64,000 nucleotides of DNA from Bacteroidota bacterium (GTDB lineage: Bacteria > Bacteroidota > JABWAT01): positions 121,983 through 185,982 of the forward strand of contig JAIUNL010000007.1 in the NCBI GenBank assembly GCA_020161835.1. The letters are read 5' to 3'. The position numbers and the translations under genes are program-made. Shown here in pieces: positions 44,216 through 53,769 of this stretch (position 1 is its first letter; each line of letters begins with the position of its first letter). Below the pieces are notes generated by a model. The model did no database searches, had not been told where the DNA came from, and saw only the letters and a program-made list of their open reading frames with translations.

Positions 44216-47200
44216 TTACCCTTCGCTTACTTCCGGTGGAAGCAGTTTGTACATCACCGGGGTAACCAATCTTGCAAGAAACGTTGAACTGATCAGTCCG
44301 CCGATGAGAACCAGTGCAAGCGGGGAGTAAAGCTGATTATACTCAATAACCAAAGGCAAAAGTCCGCCGATTGCAGTAACTGTTGTGAGTAAAATCGGAA
44401 CAAATCTGATTTCACCCGATTCACGGATGGCTTCCTCGATCGTTCTTCCCTGCAACCTGAGCTGATTGGTGAAATCAACCAGTAACAGAGAGTTTTTGAT
44501 TTCAAGTCCGACCAGGGCAATCATACCGATGGTGGCAGTGAACGAAAATGTTTCGCCAAAAATGAGCAGCATCAGAATGGCACCCACCATACCCAGCGGA
44601 ACAACAGAAAGTACAATCAGAATACTTTTAAAGGTTTTAAACTCCAGAATCAGCACACCAATAAACCCGAAAATAGTCAACAACACAATGGTGCCGATTC
44701 CGCCAAAACTTTCATCACGGCTTTCCTGCTCACCGCCAACCTGATAGGTAAATTCAGGCGGCCAGTTGTAATTTTCCAGTTTGGAAATGATTTCAGAGTT
44801 TTTCTCAGCCACATTGAAACCGGGTTTTACAAAAGCAGAAACCGTTACATACCGTTGCTTCAGATAATGGCGGATTTGGTTGGGTGATGTTTCCATTCTC
44901 ACGTCAGCGACCTGTTTGAGCGGAATTGAATTTCCAGCCATAGTACCAATGTAAAGCTGATCAAAAACCGATAAATCCGGGGTTCGTCCCTGTTTGGGAA
45001 GGGACACAATAATTTGGTGTTCATCACCTTTTTCATTCCGGATAAACCCAATCGGAAGCCCTGCAACACCCATCCTGACGGCAAGATCAACATCTGAAGA
45101 AGCTACTCCCAGTAACCCAGCTTTTTCTTTGTTTATAGCAACTTTGAGATCAGTCGGCTGAATGTTGACGGGATTGTTAACGTAAATCATACCTTCCGTT
45201 TCTTTCAGAATCGTTTCGATGTCAGCAGCAACTTTTCTGAGGGTATCCAGATTCTCACCAAAAATCCGGTAGGCAACGGGTGCTTCAACGGGCGGACCCT
45301 GTTCGAAATCTTTGACTTCAATTTTGGCATTCGGGTAAAATTTCAACTCTTCCCGCAAACGATCGATAATTTCATTTTTTTCTGCCGGATCAACGGGTTG
45401 AAGCTGAATAAAAATTTCAGCAATGTTCTCTGCTTCATTATCCTGAAGGACGTTGTAGTAAACCTGCGGATTTCCTTTTCCAACATTTGAAGAAAAGGAT
45501 TTAATCAGCGGTTCCTTATTCAAAACCGACTCTACATAACGGGTCACCGAATCAGTTGCAGAAATGTTGGTCCCAACAGGGGTTCTGATGTTGACCATAA
45601 ACATTGGCTTTTCAGATTTGGGAAAAAGACTCGTCCCAACAATGGGAATCAGAGCCATCGCACCGACAAAGATCAATCCGGCAATCAATAAAGTGGTTTT
45701 GGGGTGAAGAAGGGAACGGTCAAGAACTTTCGAATAACTGCCGGAAATTCCTCTTTTCAACGCACGGAGAAATATATTTCCTTCCGGATTTTCATGTTTT
45801 ACAAGTAATTTACTGGCAAGAAACGGAACAACGGTTAACGAAACCAGCATGGAAGCAAAAACAGTAGAAATGACCGCAACCGGCAAACTTCTGATAAAAT
45901 CACCGGCACCGCCCGGAAGAAACACGAGAGGCATAAAGGAGAGAATCAGCAGAATTGTGCAACCTACAACAGCAGAACTGATCTGGCTGGTTGCTTTGAT
46001 TGCTGCTTCGAACGGCGTACTTCCCGATCTGAGAAACCGTTCAATATTTTCAACGACAACAATACTGTCATCAACCAGAAGTCCAAGGGCAATAATCATC
46101 CCGACAATGGAAAGCTGGTTAATCGTAAAACCAAACAGATTCAGCAGGGTAAGTCCGATAGCCAGAGAAAGAGGAATTGAAATCATGACAACGGCAGAAG
46201 CCCGGCCGCCAAGGGGAAGCAAAGTCAGCAAGACCAGAAGGATTGCAATACTGAAATCAGTTCCCAACCGAAGAAGTCTTTCTTTTACACTTTCACTCTG
46301 AACAAAGATTTTTTCAAATTTTACAGAAGGTGGCAGGGACGCAGAAAAATCAGCCAGAACCGGCTCAATTTCATCTTCCACTGACAGAATGTTTTGTCCC
46401 TCTTTTTGATTCAACGTGATAAAAATTGCCCGTTTTCCGTTCTGACGGGTGATGTGAGTCTGATTTTCATACTGAAGGGTAACTGAAGCAATATCTTTCA
46501 GCAAAACAACTTTGGGTCCGTTTGCAAGAATAACGGTGTTCGCAACCTCATCAGCTGATTTCATATTGCCCGAGGTCTTCACGTTAAACTTCCGGTTACT
46601 GATGGCAATACTTCCGCCGGGAATATTGACTGCTTCACTTTGAAGAGCACCAATGACGGCGTTGGCAGGAATATGGTGATGAGCCATCTTTTCAAGATTC
46701 AGTTCAACTCTGACTTCCTGTTCGGGCAGACCCCATATTTTAATATTCCGGATGGACTGAACTTTTTCGAGTTTGTCTTTCAATTTATCAGCTTTGTTTT
46801 TCAGGTCTGCCCATGACATGGTTTCGCTGATGAGTCCGATTTGATAAATACTCACATCAAGGGGTGACCATTGGGAAATTTGCAGAGCCGCCAGTTCTTT
46901 CGGGAGATCATTTCTGACAGAATTGACGACACGGGTCACTTCCTGGAATTTTTCATCGGTATCAACGCCAAATGTATATTCAATATAAATGACTGATAGT
47001 CCATCGTAGTTATCACTCGTCAGTTTGGTGATATTTTTAAGTTCGTGAAGTTTGTTCTCGATGGGTTCAGCAACCTGCTCTTCCATATCAGCAGGCGAAG
47101 CACCCGGATACACTACGGTAATGAGATAAGATGGGGCATGGGTTTCAGGATCTTCGCCCCGGGGCATGGTGAAAAGGGCGAATAACCCTACAGTTAAAGC

Positions 47201-47260
47201 ACCCAGAAACATGATCAGGGTGAACCGGTAATTTTTAACGGAAAATTCAGTAAGTTTCAT
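44216..47260 (-). CDS. RND-family efflux pump permease
   Basis: This 1014-residue inner-membrane pump of the AcrB/HAE type has an N-terminal helix (FTLIMFLGALTVGLFALFTMP). The large periplasmic loops include PGASPADMEEQVAEPIENKL. TM4 has the proton-relay aspartate pair in ALGLLVDDSIVVVENIERF. The second half includes AIGGLLPLVIEYNQL. It works with the adaptor and TolC genes just upstream to form a tripartite drug or solvent exporter. Substrate is unknown. It is the last gene of the minus-strand block and lies 15 bases after the adaptor stop. Confidence 0.95.
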   Translation of the reverse strand: MKLTEFSVKNYRFTLIMFLGALTVGLFALFTMPRGEDPETHAPSYLITVVYPGASPADMEEQVAEPIENKLHELKNITKLTSDNYDGLSVIYIEYTFGVDTDEKFQEVTRVVNSVRNDLPKELAALQISQWSPLDVSIYQIGLISETMSWADLKNKADKLKDKLEKVQSIRNIKIWGLPEQEVRVELNLEKMAHHHIPANAVIGALQSEAVNIPGGSIAISNRKFNVKTSGNMKSADEVANTVILANGPKVVLLKDIASVTLQYENQTHITRQNGKRAIFITLNQKEGQNILSVEDEIEPVLADFSASLPPSVKFEKIFVQSESVKERLLRLGTDFSIAILLVLLTLLPLGGRASAVVMISIPLSLAIGLTLLNLFGFTINQLSIVGMIIALGLLVDDSIVVVENIERFLRSGSTPFEAAIKATSQISSAVVGCTILLILSFMPLVFLPGGAGDFIRSLPVAVISTVFASMLVSLTVVPFLASKLLVKHENPEGNIFLRALKRGISGSYSKVLDRSLLHPKTTLLIAGLIFVGAMALIPIVGTSLFPKSEKPMFMVNIRTPVGTNISATDSVTRYVESVLNKEPLIKSFSSNVGKGNPQVYYNVLQDNEAENIAEIFIQLQPVDPAEKNEIIDRLREELKFYPNAKIEVKDFEQGPPVEAPVAYRIFGENLDTLRKVAADIETILKETEGMIYVNNPVNIQPTDLKVAINKEKAGLLGVASSDVDLAVRMGVAGLPIGFIRNEKGDEHQIIVSLPKQGRTPDLSVFDQLYIGTMAGNSIPLKQVADVRMETSPNQIRHYLKQRYVTVSAFVKPGFNVAEKNSEIISKLENYNWPPEFTYQVGGEQESRDESFGGIGTIVLLTIFGFIGVLILEFKTFKSILIVLSVVPLGMVGAILMLLIFGETFSFTATIGMIALVGLEIKNSLLLVDFTNQLRLQGRTIEEAIRESGEIRFVPILLTTVTAIGGLLPLVIEYNQLYSPLALVLIGGLISSTFLARLVTPVMYKLLPPEVSEG

Positions 47261-47275
47261 CGGTTAACTTTCAGC

Positions 47276-48382
47276 TCAGGGTTTTACCAAAACGGGTGAT
47301 TGATCAGTAAGAAAAGCAGAACCGGCTTTTACAACCTGATTTACACCATCCAAACCGGAAGAAATAATGGCTTTACTATCCGTCAGCCAGGCAACCTTGA
47401 CCGGAATCCGATGGGCTTTTCCGTCCTGAACATGAAAAACAAATGCTTCATTCAGATTTCCTTCAACTAGCGCATCAATCGGAACCGATTTGAAATTTGC
47501 AGAACCCGCCTGAATGACGGCCCGGGCAAATAAACCGGATGCCAGCCGAACGGAAGTAGCCTCGAGAGAAAGTTCAACCTGATACAAACCTGTGTAAGGA
47601 TCTGCACCGGCAGAAAGGCTGGTTACTTTTGCCTTGACCGGCGAATCTGCAGCAAGATCAGAACGGATTTTTGCTGAATTGCCAACTTTCAACCTGGACC
47701 AGAATTTATCAGTCAGGCCGGCTTTGAAAATCCATTGGGTAGAATTTCCGGAGGACAAAACCAAAACAGGATATCCTGACCCGGCGAGTTCACCTTCATT
47801 CATCAGCTTGAATAAAACCGTTCCGGCAAATGGCGCACGGATTTCAGAATAGTTTTTATTGAAGCCGGCGATATCGGCGTTTTGTTTGGCAATGGTGTAG
47901 CCGGTTCTGGCGTTGTCGAGTTGTTCTTTTGAAACCACAGAATCTTTAAATAAAGCTTCCGCACGCTGAAGATCACGTCCCGCTTTGGCAACTGCTTCTT
48001 CAGCCTGACCGGTCATGGCCCCAATTTCAGTGAGGTTAAGTGATGCCAGAAGTTGTCCAGCCTGAACATTTTCACCTTCCCGAACCAGAATTTTCTGAAT
48101 AATCCCGCCAGTCTTGAAAGAAAGCTTTGATTCATTTTTTCCGGAAATCAGTCCGGAGACAGAAACCGGTTCTTCCTGTGACACGGTTTCCACATTGGCC
48201 AGTTGAACGGCTACGGTGGTGGATTCATCAATAGCTGCTTCGGTTTTCTTTCCGCCACAGGCTGTCAGGCAGGTAACACCAGCCATTGCGAGAAGGATTG
48301 TCAGACTATAAAGGATCATTGCAGGTTTCAGTTTTGGAAAGGAACCGGTGAAGCGGGTCATTCCTTTTTTTGTATCGTTCAT
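47276..48382 (-). CDS. RND efflux adaptor (membrane fusion lipoprotein)
   Basis: This 368-residue periplasmic adaptor has a lipoprotein-type signal (ILYSLTILLAMAGVTCLTAC). The barrel-sandwich hybrid region is split by the helical hairpin (GENVQAGQLLASLNLTEIGA and the lipoyl half SEIRAPFAGTVLFKLMNEGE). A beta barrel and a membrane-proximal domain follow (GLFARAVIQAGSANFKSVP). It bridges the RND pump and the TolC channel. AAGGAAG eight bases before the ATG is a good ribosome site. A 229-base gap with repeats separates it from the TolC gene. Confidence 0.93.
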   Translation of the reverse strand: MNDTKKGMTRFTGSFPKLKPAMILYSLTILLAMAGVTCLTACGGKKTEAAIDESTTVAVQLANVETVSQEEPVSVSGLISGKNESKLSFKTGGIIQKILVREGENVQAGQLLASLNLTEIGAMTGQAEEAVAKAGRDLQRAEALFKDSVVSKEQLDNARTGYTIAKQNADIAGFNKNYSEIRAPFAGTVLFKLMNEGELAGSGYPVLVLSSGNSTQWIFKAGLTDKFWSRLKVGNSAKIRSDLAADSPVKAKVTSLSAGADPYTGLYQVELSLEATSVRLASGLFARAVIQAGSANFKSVPIDALVEGNLNEAFVFHVQDGKAHRIPVKVAWLTDSKAIISSGLDGVNQVVKAGSAFLTDQSPVLVKP

Positions 48383-48468
48383 TTTGTAACTTCCTTGGTT
48401 TAAAATTTATTGATTGGCTGTCATCTAGAAAAGGTTTGGTTTTTATATTTTGAAATACTTTTTTGCCT

Positions 48469-48600
48469 TGTCATCCCGGACTTGATCCGGGATCCAGTAT
48501 TGTATTCCAATCATCACCAGCAGATCTTCCTTTGTACAGGAGGCTCTTTTAAATAAATACAGCCCATTGGGATGGATCCCGGATCAAGTCCGGGATGACA
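48469..48600. repeat. Inverted pair of ATCCCGGA-type palindromic repeats
   Basis: Two copies of the 28-base element lie in opposite orientation: 48469-48496 and 48573-48600. Each has a perfect 8-bp stem with a 5-base loop. They occupy the gap between the adaptor and TolC genes and match the copy at 44144. Confidence 0.92.
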
Positions 48601-48611
48601 CAATAAAAAAT

Positions 48612-49964
48612 TCAAAGTGTATCATCGGACCCGGTAAGGCGTCTGACTTCTGCGAGGCGGATTAAAACCTGATAGTAGGAGATCGCCTGCTGCAAGTCGG
48701 CAGAAACGGCCTGGTTCTGTGCATCAAGCAATTCAATATAAAGTGCAGAGCCAGCCTGATATTTTTTCTTCATATCGGTGTAATAGTCCCATGCAGAAGA
48801 ATTTTCGAGTTTCCGGCTTTGGTATTGGTCGATCGCCAACCTGTAGTTTTTCCGTGCAATATCAGTTTCCAGATCGAGTTGTTCTGAAAGATCAGCCAGT
48901 TGCCAGCCTGCAGCTTCAGCATCTGCTGAAGTTTGTCCGATTTTCCAGAAATCGCCAAGACCAGAATTCAGTGACCATGACAACGTCAGACCAGCCATCG
49001 TGTAACGGGTTTTATTGTTGAATTTCCAGTCTTCTCCCTGTGATCCCAGATCAGCGAAAGCCGATAGTTTTGGAATCCAGAAAGTGGAATTCAGTCGGTT
49101 CAGGTTGGATTTTACATCAACAACTGCTTTCAGTTTTCTGACTTCTTCCCGGGTATAACCTGTTGACGAGGCGTCAGGAAAGGGAAGGGTTTCCTTAAAA
49201 AGTGAACTGTCAACCAAAACGGGTGAATCAATGGATTGTCCTATGGTCAGGTTAAATGCAGACCTGGCATTCACAAGATTGTTTTTTGCCTCCTGAAGTG
49301 AAGTTCTCATTTTACTGACTTCACTTTTTGCACGGGTGACCACAGAAGGTGTTGCAAGTCCGTTTTTCACAAGACTTTGATTCACTCTTTCATTTTCTTT
49401 GACAAGGTTCAGTGCATTTTCAAGAATGGAAACTGCCTTTTCAGCCTGAAGAACCTGAAAGTAACGGGTTTTAATCTGCTGAATCACGATTTTTTTGTTC
49501 AGGTTATGATCTGCTTCCTGAAGATCAAGAATCCCGGATTTTATCTGCCGGTTGTACCACACTTCATTATTAACAAGTGGTACACTGACTCTGAATTTGG
49601 CATCATAAAAATTATCGGGATTCAGTTGAACCGATTCATTTTTAATCTGGGGGAAGGAATTCGTGTTAGTTAACTGGTTAAGGGTGGTATAAACCGGATT
49701 CATAAGATCACCGAGAGGAAGGTCAATTGTTCTTCCCCCATCCGATTTTAAGTAAGAACCCGAAAATTCCACTGTGGGAAGGAAAAGACTATTGGCTTCC
49801 CGGAGACCGTATTTTTCCTTTTCGAGAAGAGAAGCCGACTGTTTCAGGCTTTTATTTCCTTCAAGTCCGGTTTTTAAATACTGATCCAAAACGGGGGTCT
49901 GCCCAAAACCGTTCAGACTGTTGAGTAATAGGATTAAAATGACAGTTGTACGCATAGTGATCAT
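48612..49964 (-). CDS. TolC-type outer-membrane efflux channel
   Basis: This 450-residue outer-membrane factor has a signal peptide (MRTTVILILLLNSLNGFGQ). Two repeats of the TolC type follow, with beta segments such as LPTVEFSGSYLKSDGG and helical hairpins such as LLEKEKYGLREANS and NALNLVKENERVNQSLVKNG. Its C-terminal helices (LIRLAEVRRLTGSDD) are typical. It provides the exit channel for the RND pump. The start could be 49964 or the ATG three codons later; neither has a clear ribosome site. A TetR-operator-like sequence lies 10-28 bases upstream. Confidence 0.92.
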   Translation of the reverse strand: MITMRTTVILILLLNSLNGFGQTPVLDQYLKTGLEGNKSLKQSASLLEKEKYGLREANSLFLPTVEFSGSYLKSDGGRTIDLPLGDLMNPVYTTLNQLTNTNSFPQIKNESVQLNPDNFYDAKFRVSVPLVNNEVWYNRQIKSGILDLQEADHNLNKKIVIQQIKTRYFQVLQAEKAVSILENALNLVKENERVNQSLVKNGLATPSVVTRAKSEVSKMRTSLQEAKNNLVNARSAFNLTIGQSIDSPVLVDSSLFKETLPFPDASSTGYTREEVRKLKAVVDVKSNLNRLNSTFWIPKLSAFADLGSQGEDWKFNNKTRYTMAGLTLSWSLNSGLGDFWKIGQTSADAEAAGWQLADLSEQLDLETDIARKNYRLAIDQYQSRKLENSSAWDYYTDMKKKYQAGSALYIELLDAQNQAVSADLQQAISYYQVLIRLAEVRRLTGSDDTL

Positions 49965-49973
49965 TGGTTATAG

Positions 49974-49992
49974 TGTGAACAGTGTTTAGTTT
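49974..49992. promoter_or_regulatory. Imperfect TetR operator copy before the TolC gene
   Basis: The 15-base segment AACAGTGTTTAGTTT at 49978-49992 is identical to bases 50656-50670 of the perfect palindrome in front of the TetR gene. The left half-site here is degenerate. It lies in the 42-base gap between the regulator stop and the TolC start. Confidence 0.6.
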
Positions 49993-50006
49993 TGGAGGAA
50001 ATTTTT

Positions 50007-50624
50007 TTAAGCTTTAAGTAATTCCATTGTTGCATCCAGTGACTGATAAAGCATCATTTTGGCGACTTCATCCGGTATATCCATCACGTGGTAATGATTC
50101 GTCACATAAAGAGAAACAATACCGTGAACCATTCCCCATAAAGCAAAGGCTGCAATGTCGATATTGGTAATTTTCAATTTTCCGGCATCAATACACGTTT
50201 GAAGTGTACTTCTGAATAGCTCCATCAGCTTTATTCCGTTGTGCCATTCGAGTTCATCGTTTTGGATACACTGAACCGGTTCCTTGTTGATGAACATGAG
50301 TTCGTAATGTGCCGGATTTGCAATTCCAAAATCCAGATAAGCTCTTCCCAAAGCTTGAAGCCGTTCAAATGGATCATCAATAGATTGGTTCTTTTCGAAT
50401 TCTTTCAGCAGAAGTCCGAATGAAACCGACTGAACTTCAAGAAACAACCAGTCTTTATCTTTAAAATACAGGTAAATCGTTGCCGGACTGTATTCGATTC
50501 TTTCCGCAATGGTTCTGATGGAAGCTTTTTCGTAACCGAGTTCAATGAAAACCTGTGTTGCCTTTTCGACAATCAGATCTCTCATTTCCTGGCGTTCACG
50601 TTCTTTTCTTTCTGATATTCCCAT
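50007..50624 (-). CDS. TetR-family transcriptional regulator of the efflux genes
   Basis: This 205-residue regulator has an N-terminal TetR DNA-binding domain (RTIAERIEYSPATIYLYFKDKDWLFLEV) and a C-terminal ligand-binding helical domain. It lies directly upstream of the TolC, adaptor and RND genes on the same strand, so it probably represses them and itself. A perfect palindrome lies 27 bases before its start and an imperfect copy lies before the TolC gene. The inducer is unknown. Length is normal for the family. Confidence 0.93.
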   Translation of the reverse strand: MGISERKERERQEMRDLIVEKATQVFIELGYEKASIRTIAERIEYSPATIYLYFKDKDWLFLEVQSVSFGLLLKEFEKNQSIDDPFERLQALGRAYLDFGIANPAHYELMFINKEPVQCIQNDELEWHNGIKLMELFRSTLQTCIDAGKLKITNIDIAAFALWGMVHGIVSLYVTNHYHVMDIPDEVAKMMLYQSLDATMELLKA

Positions 50625-50651
50625 GGGTCACTCTACTTTTTTTACAAAATT

Positions 50652-50668
50652 ACTAAACAGTGTTTAGT
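50652..50668. promoter_or_regulatory. Palindromic operator candidate for the TetR regulator
   Basis: ACTAAACAGTGTTTAGT is a perfect palindrome of two 8-base half-sites around a central G. It lies 28 bases upstream of the TetR start, where autoregulation would act. Confidence 0.8.
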
Positions 50669-50918
50669 TTGTCAATGGTGTTTATTGTTTGTGTAGAAAA
50701 AAGTTAGACTGAGTATTTTGAAACAGCAAGTCTGATCAGTGAACGGCCAAATTAAATCCCTTTTTAATTTACTGACAAGGGCAAAGATGGGAAACAGACA
50801 TTCTCTTCATTTACTTTTTCGGATGTAATAAGGAAAATGGAGGATAGAAGATGGAATTTAACAGGCGGAAAAAGTTGACGGGAGGATTTGCTGGTAATCT
50901 GAAAAACGTAAAATGGGG

Positions 50919-52079
50919 TTAGTAATTTGGTAAGGAAGGATCAATATCTTTTGACCAGGAAGTGATACCACCTGATAGATTGATAAGTTTTCCGGTAAAC
51001 CCGGCATGTTTAAGAGCAGAAATCGCTTTTGCACTCCTGGTCCCACCTTTGCACATGACAATTGTCAAAATTGATGGATCAATTTCAGAAATTCTTGAAA
51101 CAACCTGACCTAACGGAATCAGTTTTGAACCAGCCAATTTAGAAATTTCAAATTCAAAAGGTTCACGAACATCAATTATCTGCAGGTTTTTACCCTGATC
51201 AATCCATTTTTTTAATTCAAGAGCAGAAATCTCATCATTTTCAGTCTGGTTTGAGTTTCGTGATGTTGCGGATATTCCACAAAATTCATCATAGTCAATC
51301 AGTTGAAGGATCGTTGGGTTTTTACCACAAACAGGACAATCAGGGTTTTTATGAATTTTAAGTTCCTGAAAGCTCATTCCAAGTGCATCAACTAATAAAA
51401 CCCGGTTTATAAGGGGTTCGCCAATTCCCAAAATGATTTTAATGGTTTCGTTTGCCTGCATGCTTCCGATGATTCCGGGAAGGACACCCAGAACGCCACC
51501 TTCAGCACAAGATTGAACCAACCCGGGAGGGGGCGGAACGGGGTAAAGGCACCGGTAGCATGCACCGTTTTCAGTGGCCAATACGCTTACTTGTCCTTCA
51601 AAACGAAAAACAGATCCGTAAATTACAGGTTTTCCAAGCAAAACACAGGCGTCGTTGATCAGATATCTTGACGGGAAATTATCAGTTCCATCAACCACAA
51701 TATCAAAGTTTTTTATGATGTCAAAAGCATTTGAACTGGTAAGTCTTGTTTCAAAGCATTGAATTTCAATATCCGGATTAATATCAGCCAGCCGGGTTTT
51801 AGCCGACTGAATTTTGGGTTCGCCAACATTCCGGGTACCATGAATGAGCTGTCTTTGCAAATTGGAACGGTCAACAACATCAAAATCAACCAGACCAATT
51901 GTACCAACGCCGGCTGCAGCCAGATACATGGCAACCGGAGAACCGAGTCCGCCTGTACCAACGACCAGGACTTTGGCATCCTTTAACTTTTTTTGTCCGT
52001 CGAGTCCAACTTCCCGGAGCAACAGATGTCTGCTGTACCGTTCAATTTCTTCTTTGGTTAATTCTGGAAGAGTGGACAT
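50919..52079 (-). CDS. MoeB/ThiF-type adenylyltransferase with C-terminal rhodanese
   Basis: This 386-residue E1-like enzyme contains KVLVVGTGGLGSPVAMYLAA with the ATP-binding glycine motif. It also has RQLIHGTRNVGEPK, and DGTDNFPSRYLINDAC with the adenylylating Asp/Arg positions. CYRCLYPVPPPP supplies cysteines of a Cys4 zinc site, completed by CPVCG near residue 250. A fused rhodanese domain follows (residues about 285-386), with active Cys in MCKGGTRSAKA. Such fusions adenylylate and sulfurate a sulfur-carrier protein for molybdopterin or thiamine or thio-modification pathways. No MoaD/ThiS-like carrier is adjacent, so the pathway is open. Confidence 0.9.
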   Translation of the reverse strand: MSTLPELTKEEIERYSRHLLLREVGLDGQKKLKDAKVLVVGTGGLGSPVAMYLAAAGVGTIGLVDFDVVDRSNLQRQLIHGTRNVGEPKIQSAKTRLADINPDIEIQCFETRLTSSNAFDIIKNFDIVVDGTDNFPSRYLINDACVLLGKPVIYGSVFRFEGQVSVLATENGACYRCLYPVPPPPGLVQSCAEGGVLGVLPGIIGSMQANETIKIILGIGEPLINRVLLVDALGMSFQELKIHKNPDCPVCGKNPTILQLIDYDEFCGISATSRNSNQTENDEISALELKKWIDQGKNLQIIDVREPFEFEISKLAGSKLIPLGQVVSRISEIDPSILTIVMCKGGTRSAKAISALKHAGFTGKLINLSGGITSWSKDIDPSLPNY

Positions 52080-52305
52080 GCTTAGAATTGGGTTTAAAAT
52101 CTGATTTTAGTAGTAGGTGTCTTATTTATTAAACGAGCACAAAATTAGGTTTTTTTTGATTCATATTCTAAATCTTCCATTGCCAGTCTTTACTTTTCAT
52201 TAATCGGAAACTGAATTTACGGAATATGAGAACAACCTGTTATTTTTGCAGTCAAACAGACAGGTTTTGTTTTGAGATTCAGATTATTCAAAGATTAAAT
52301 ACTTC

Positions 52306-53769
52306 ATGCCGACTCCCCACGATATTTTAACGACAGTTTTCGGTTTTTCTGACTTCCGTGGCAAACAGAAATCCATCATTCAGCATTTACTTGATAAAAA
52401 GCAGCATGCACTTGTTCTGATGCCGACCGGTGGCGGAAAATCACTATGCTATCAGGTTCCTGCACTTTGTCTGGAAGGCGGAACGTTGGTCATCAGCCCG
52501 TTGATTGCGCTGATGCAGGATCAGGTTGAAGCACTGAAACGAAAACACATTGCAGCGGCTTACATCAACTCGACGGTTTCAAGAGAAGACCGTGAAAAAC
52601 GGCTGAAGCAGTTTGTTTCCGGAAAAATAAAATTGCTCTACGTAACTCCAGAAAGGTTCAGAAAACCTGAGTTTGTTGAAGCGATAAAATCAGCAAAAAT
52701 TGACCTGCTTGCCATTGACGAAGCGCATTGCATCTCGGAATGGGGACACGATTTCAGACCAGATTATTCCAGGTTAGGAGAGTTTCGCACCCTGATCGGA
52801 AATCCGCTGACGATTGCTTTGACTGCAACCGCAACACCTCCGGTTCAGAAAGATATCATTGACAAGCTGAATCTGAATCCGTCCGAAATGAAAATCTTTT
52901 CCGAAGGAATCCGCCGGGAAAATCTTCGGCTTGAAGCTGTTGAAATCTGGGATGAAAAAGTTAAGAAGGAAAAGATTCTCGAAACCATTAAAACCTACAA
53001 CGGTTCAGGAATTATTTATTTTTCGCTGATTCAAACGCTGGAAAAGTACAGTGAATGGCTGCAGACAAAAGGTATTTACCACGGAGTTTATCATGGCAAA
53101 TTGCAGGATCGGCAAAGAAATCAGGCTTTGACGCATTTTATCAAGGGAAATCCGTCTCTGATTCTGGCAACCAATGCTTTCGGAATGGGAATTGATAAAT
53201 CTGACATCCGGTTTGTGATTCATGCCGAAACCCCGGGTTCACTTGAAAGTTATTATCAGGAAATCGGACGTGCAGGCCGTGACGGACTGCCGTCTTTGTG
53301 TCAGCTTTTATATCAGCAGGAAGATCTGGCCATCCAGCATGAATTTGTGAGATGGGCGAATCCGGGTTCTGAATTTTATCACCGGGTTTATCAGTTGCTG
53401 GCACATTACCAGATGGAAGTGAATGCCATGGGAATTGATTACCTGAGGGAACAGCTTCATTTCAAATCGAAAAAAGATTTCCGGATTGAAACGGTGCTCG
53501 GAATTCTTGACCGGTACGGCGTGATAGAAGGATCACTTGAAAAGAGAAATCTGGAAGTGGTTGAAGAGTTGCCTGAACAGTTGGATGATGAGGAGTATCT
53601 GAAGAAAAAACTGATCAGGGATCAGAACAAATTGTATTCAATGGTGACGTATGTGCGGGATGAAAAATGCCGCCGGATCAGTATTGAAGATTATTTCGGG
53701 TTCACCGGCGGAGAAAATTGCGGCAACTGTGATTTTTGCGAGGAAATTGGGGATGGGGAAATTCTGTAA
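52306..53769 (+). CDS. recQ: RecQ-family ATP-dependent DNA helicase (short form)
   Basis: This 487-residue 3'-5' helicase has motif 0/I MPTGGGKSLCYQVPAL, the motif II DEAH box DEAHCISEWGHDFRPDY, motif IV-VI LILATNAFGMGIDKSDIRF, and YQEIGRAGRDGLPS. The C-terminal part has a winged-helix-like region. Its four-cysteine zinc cluster lies at the very end (KCRRISIEDYFGFTGGENCG, then NCDFC). It lacks the HRDC domain of E. coli RecQ and is shorter than the 610-residue form. The final codons and stop lie within a palindromic repeat (see 53765). I found no other repair genes next to it. Confidence 0.93.
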   Translation: MPTPHDILTTVFGFSDFRGKQKSIIQHLLDKKQHALVLMPTGGGKSLCYQVPALCLEGGTLVISPLIALMQDQVEALKRKHIAAAYINSTVSREDREKRLKQFVSGKIKLLYVTPERFRKPEFVEAIKSAKIDLLAIDEAHCISEWGHDFRPDYSRLGEFRTLIGNPLTIALTATATPPVQKDIIDKLNLNPSEMKIFSEGIRRENLRLEAVEIWDEKVKKEKILETIKTYNGSGIIYFSLIQTLEKYSEWLQTKGIYHGVYHGKLQDRQRNQALTHFIKGNPSLILATNAFGMGIDKSDIRFVIHAETPGSLESYYQEIGRAGRDGLPSLCQLLYQQEDLAIQHEFVRWANPGSEFYHRVYQLLAHYQMEVNAMGIDYLREQLHFKSKKDFRIETVLGILDRYGVIEGSLEKRNLEVVEELPEQLDDEEYLKKKLIRDQNKLYSMVTYVRDEKCRRISIEDYFGFTGGENCGNCDFCEEIGDGEIL

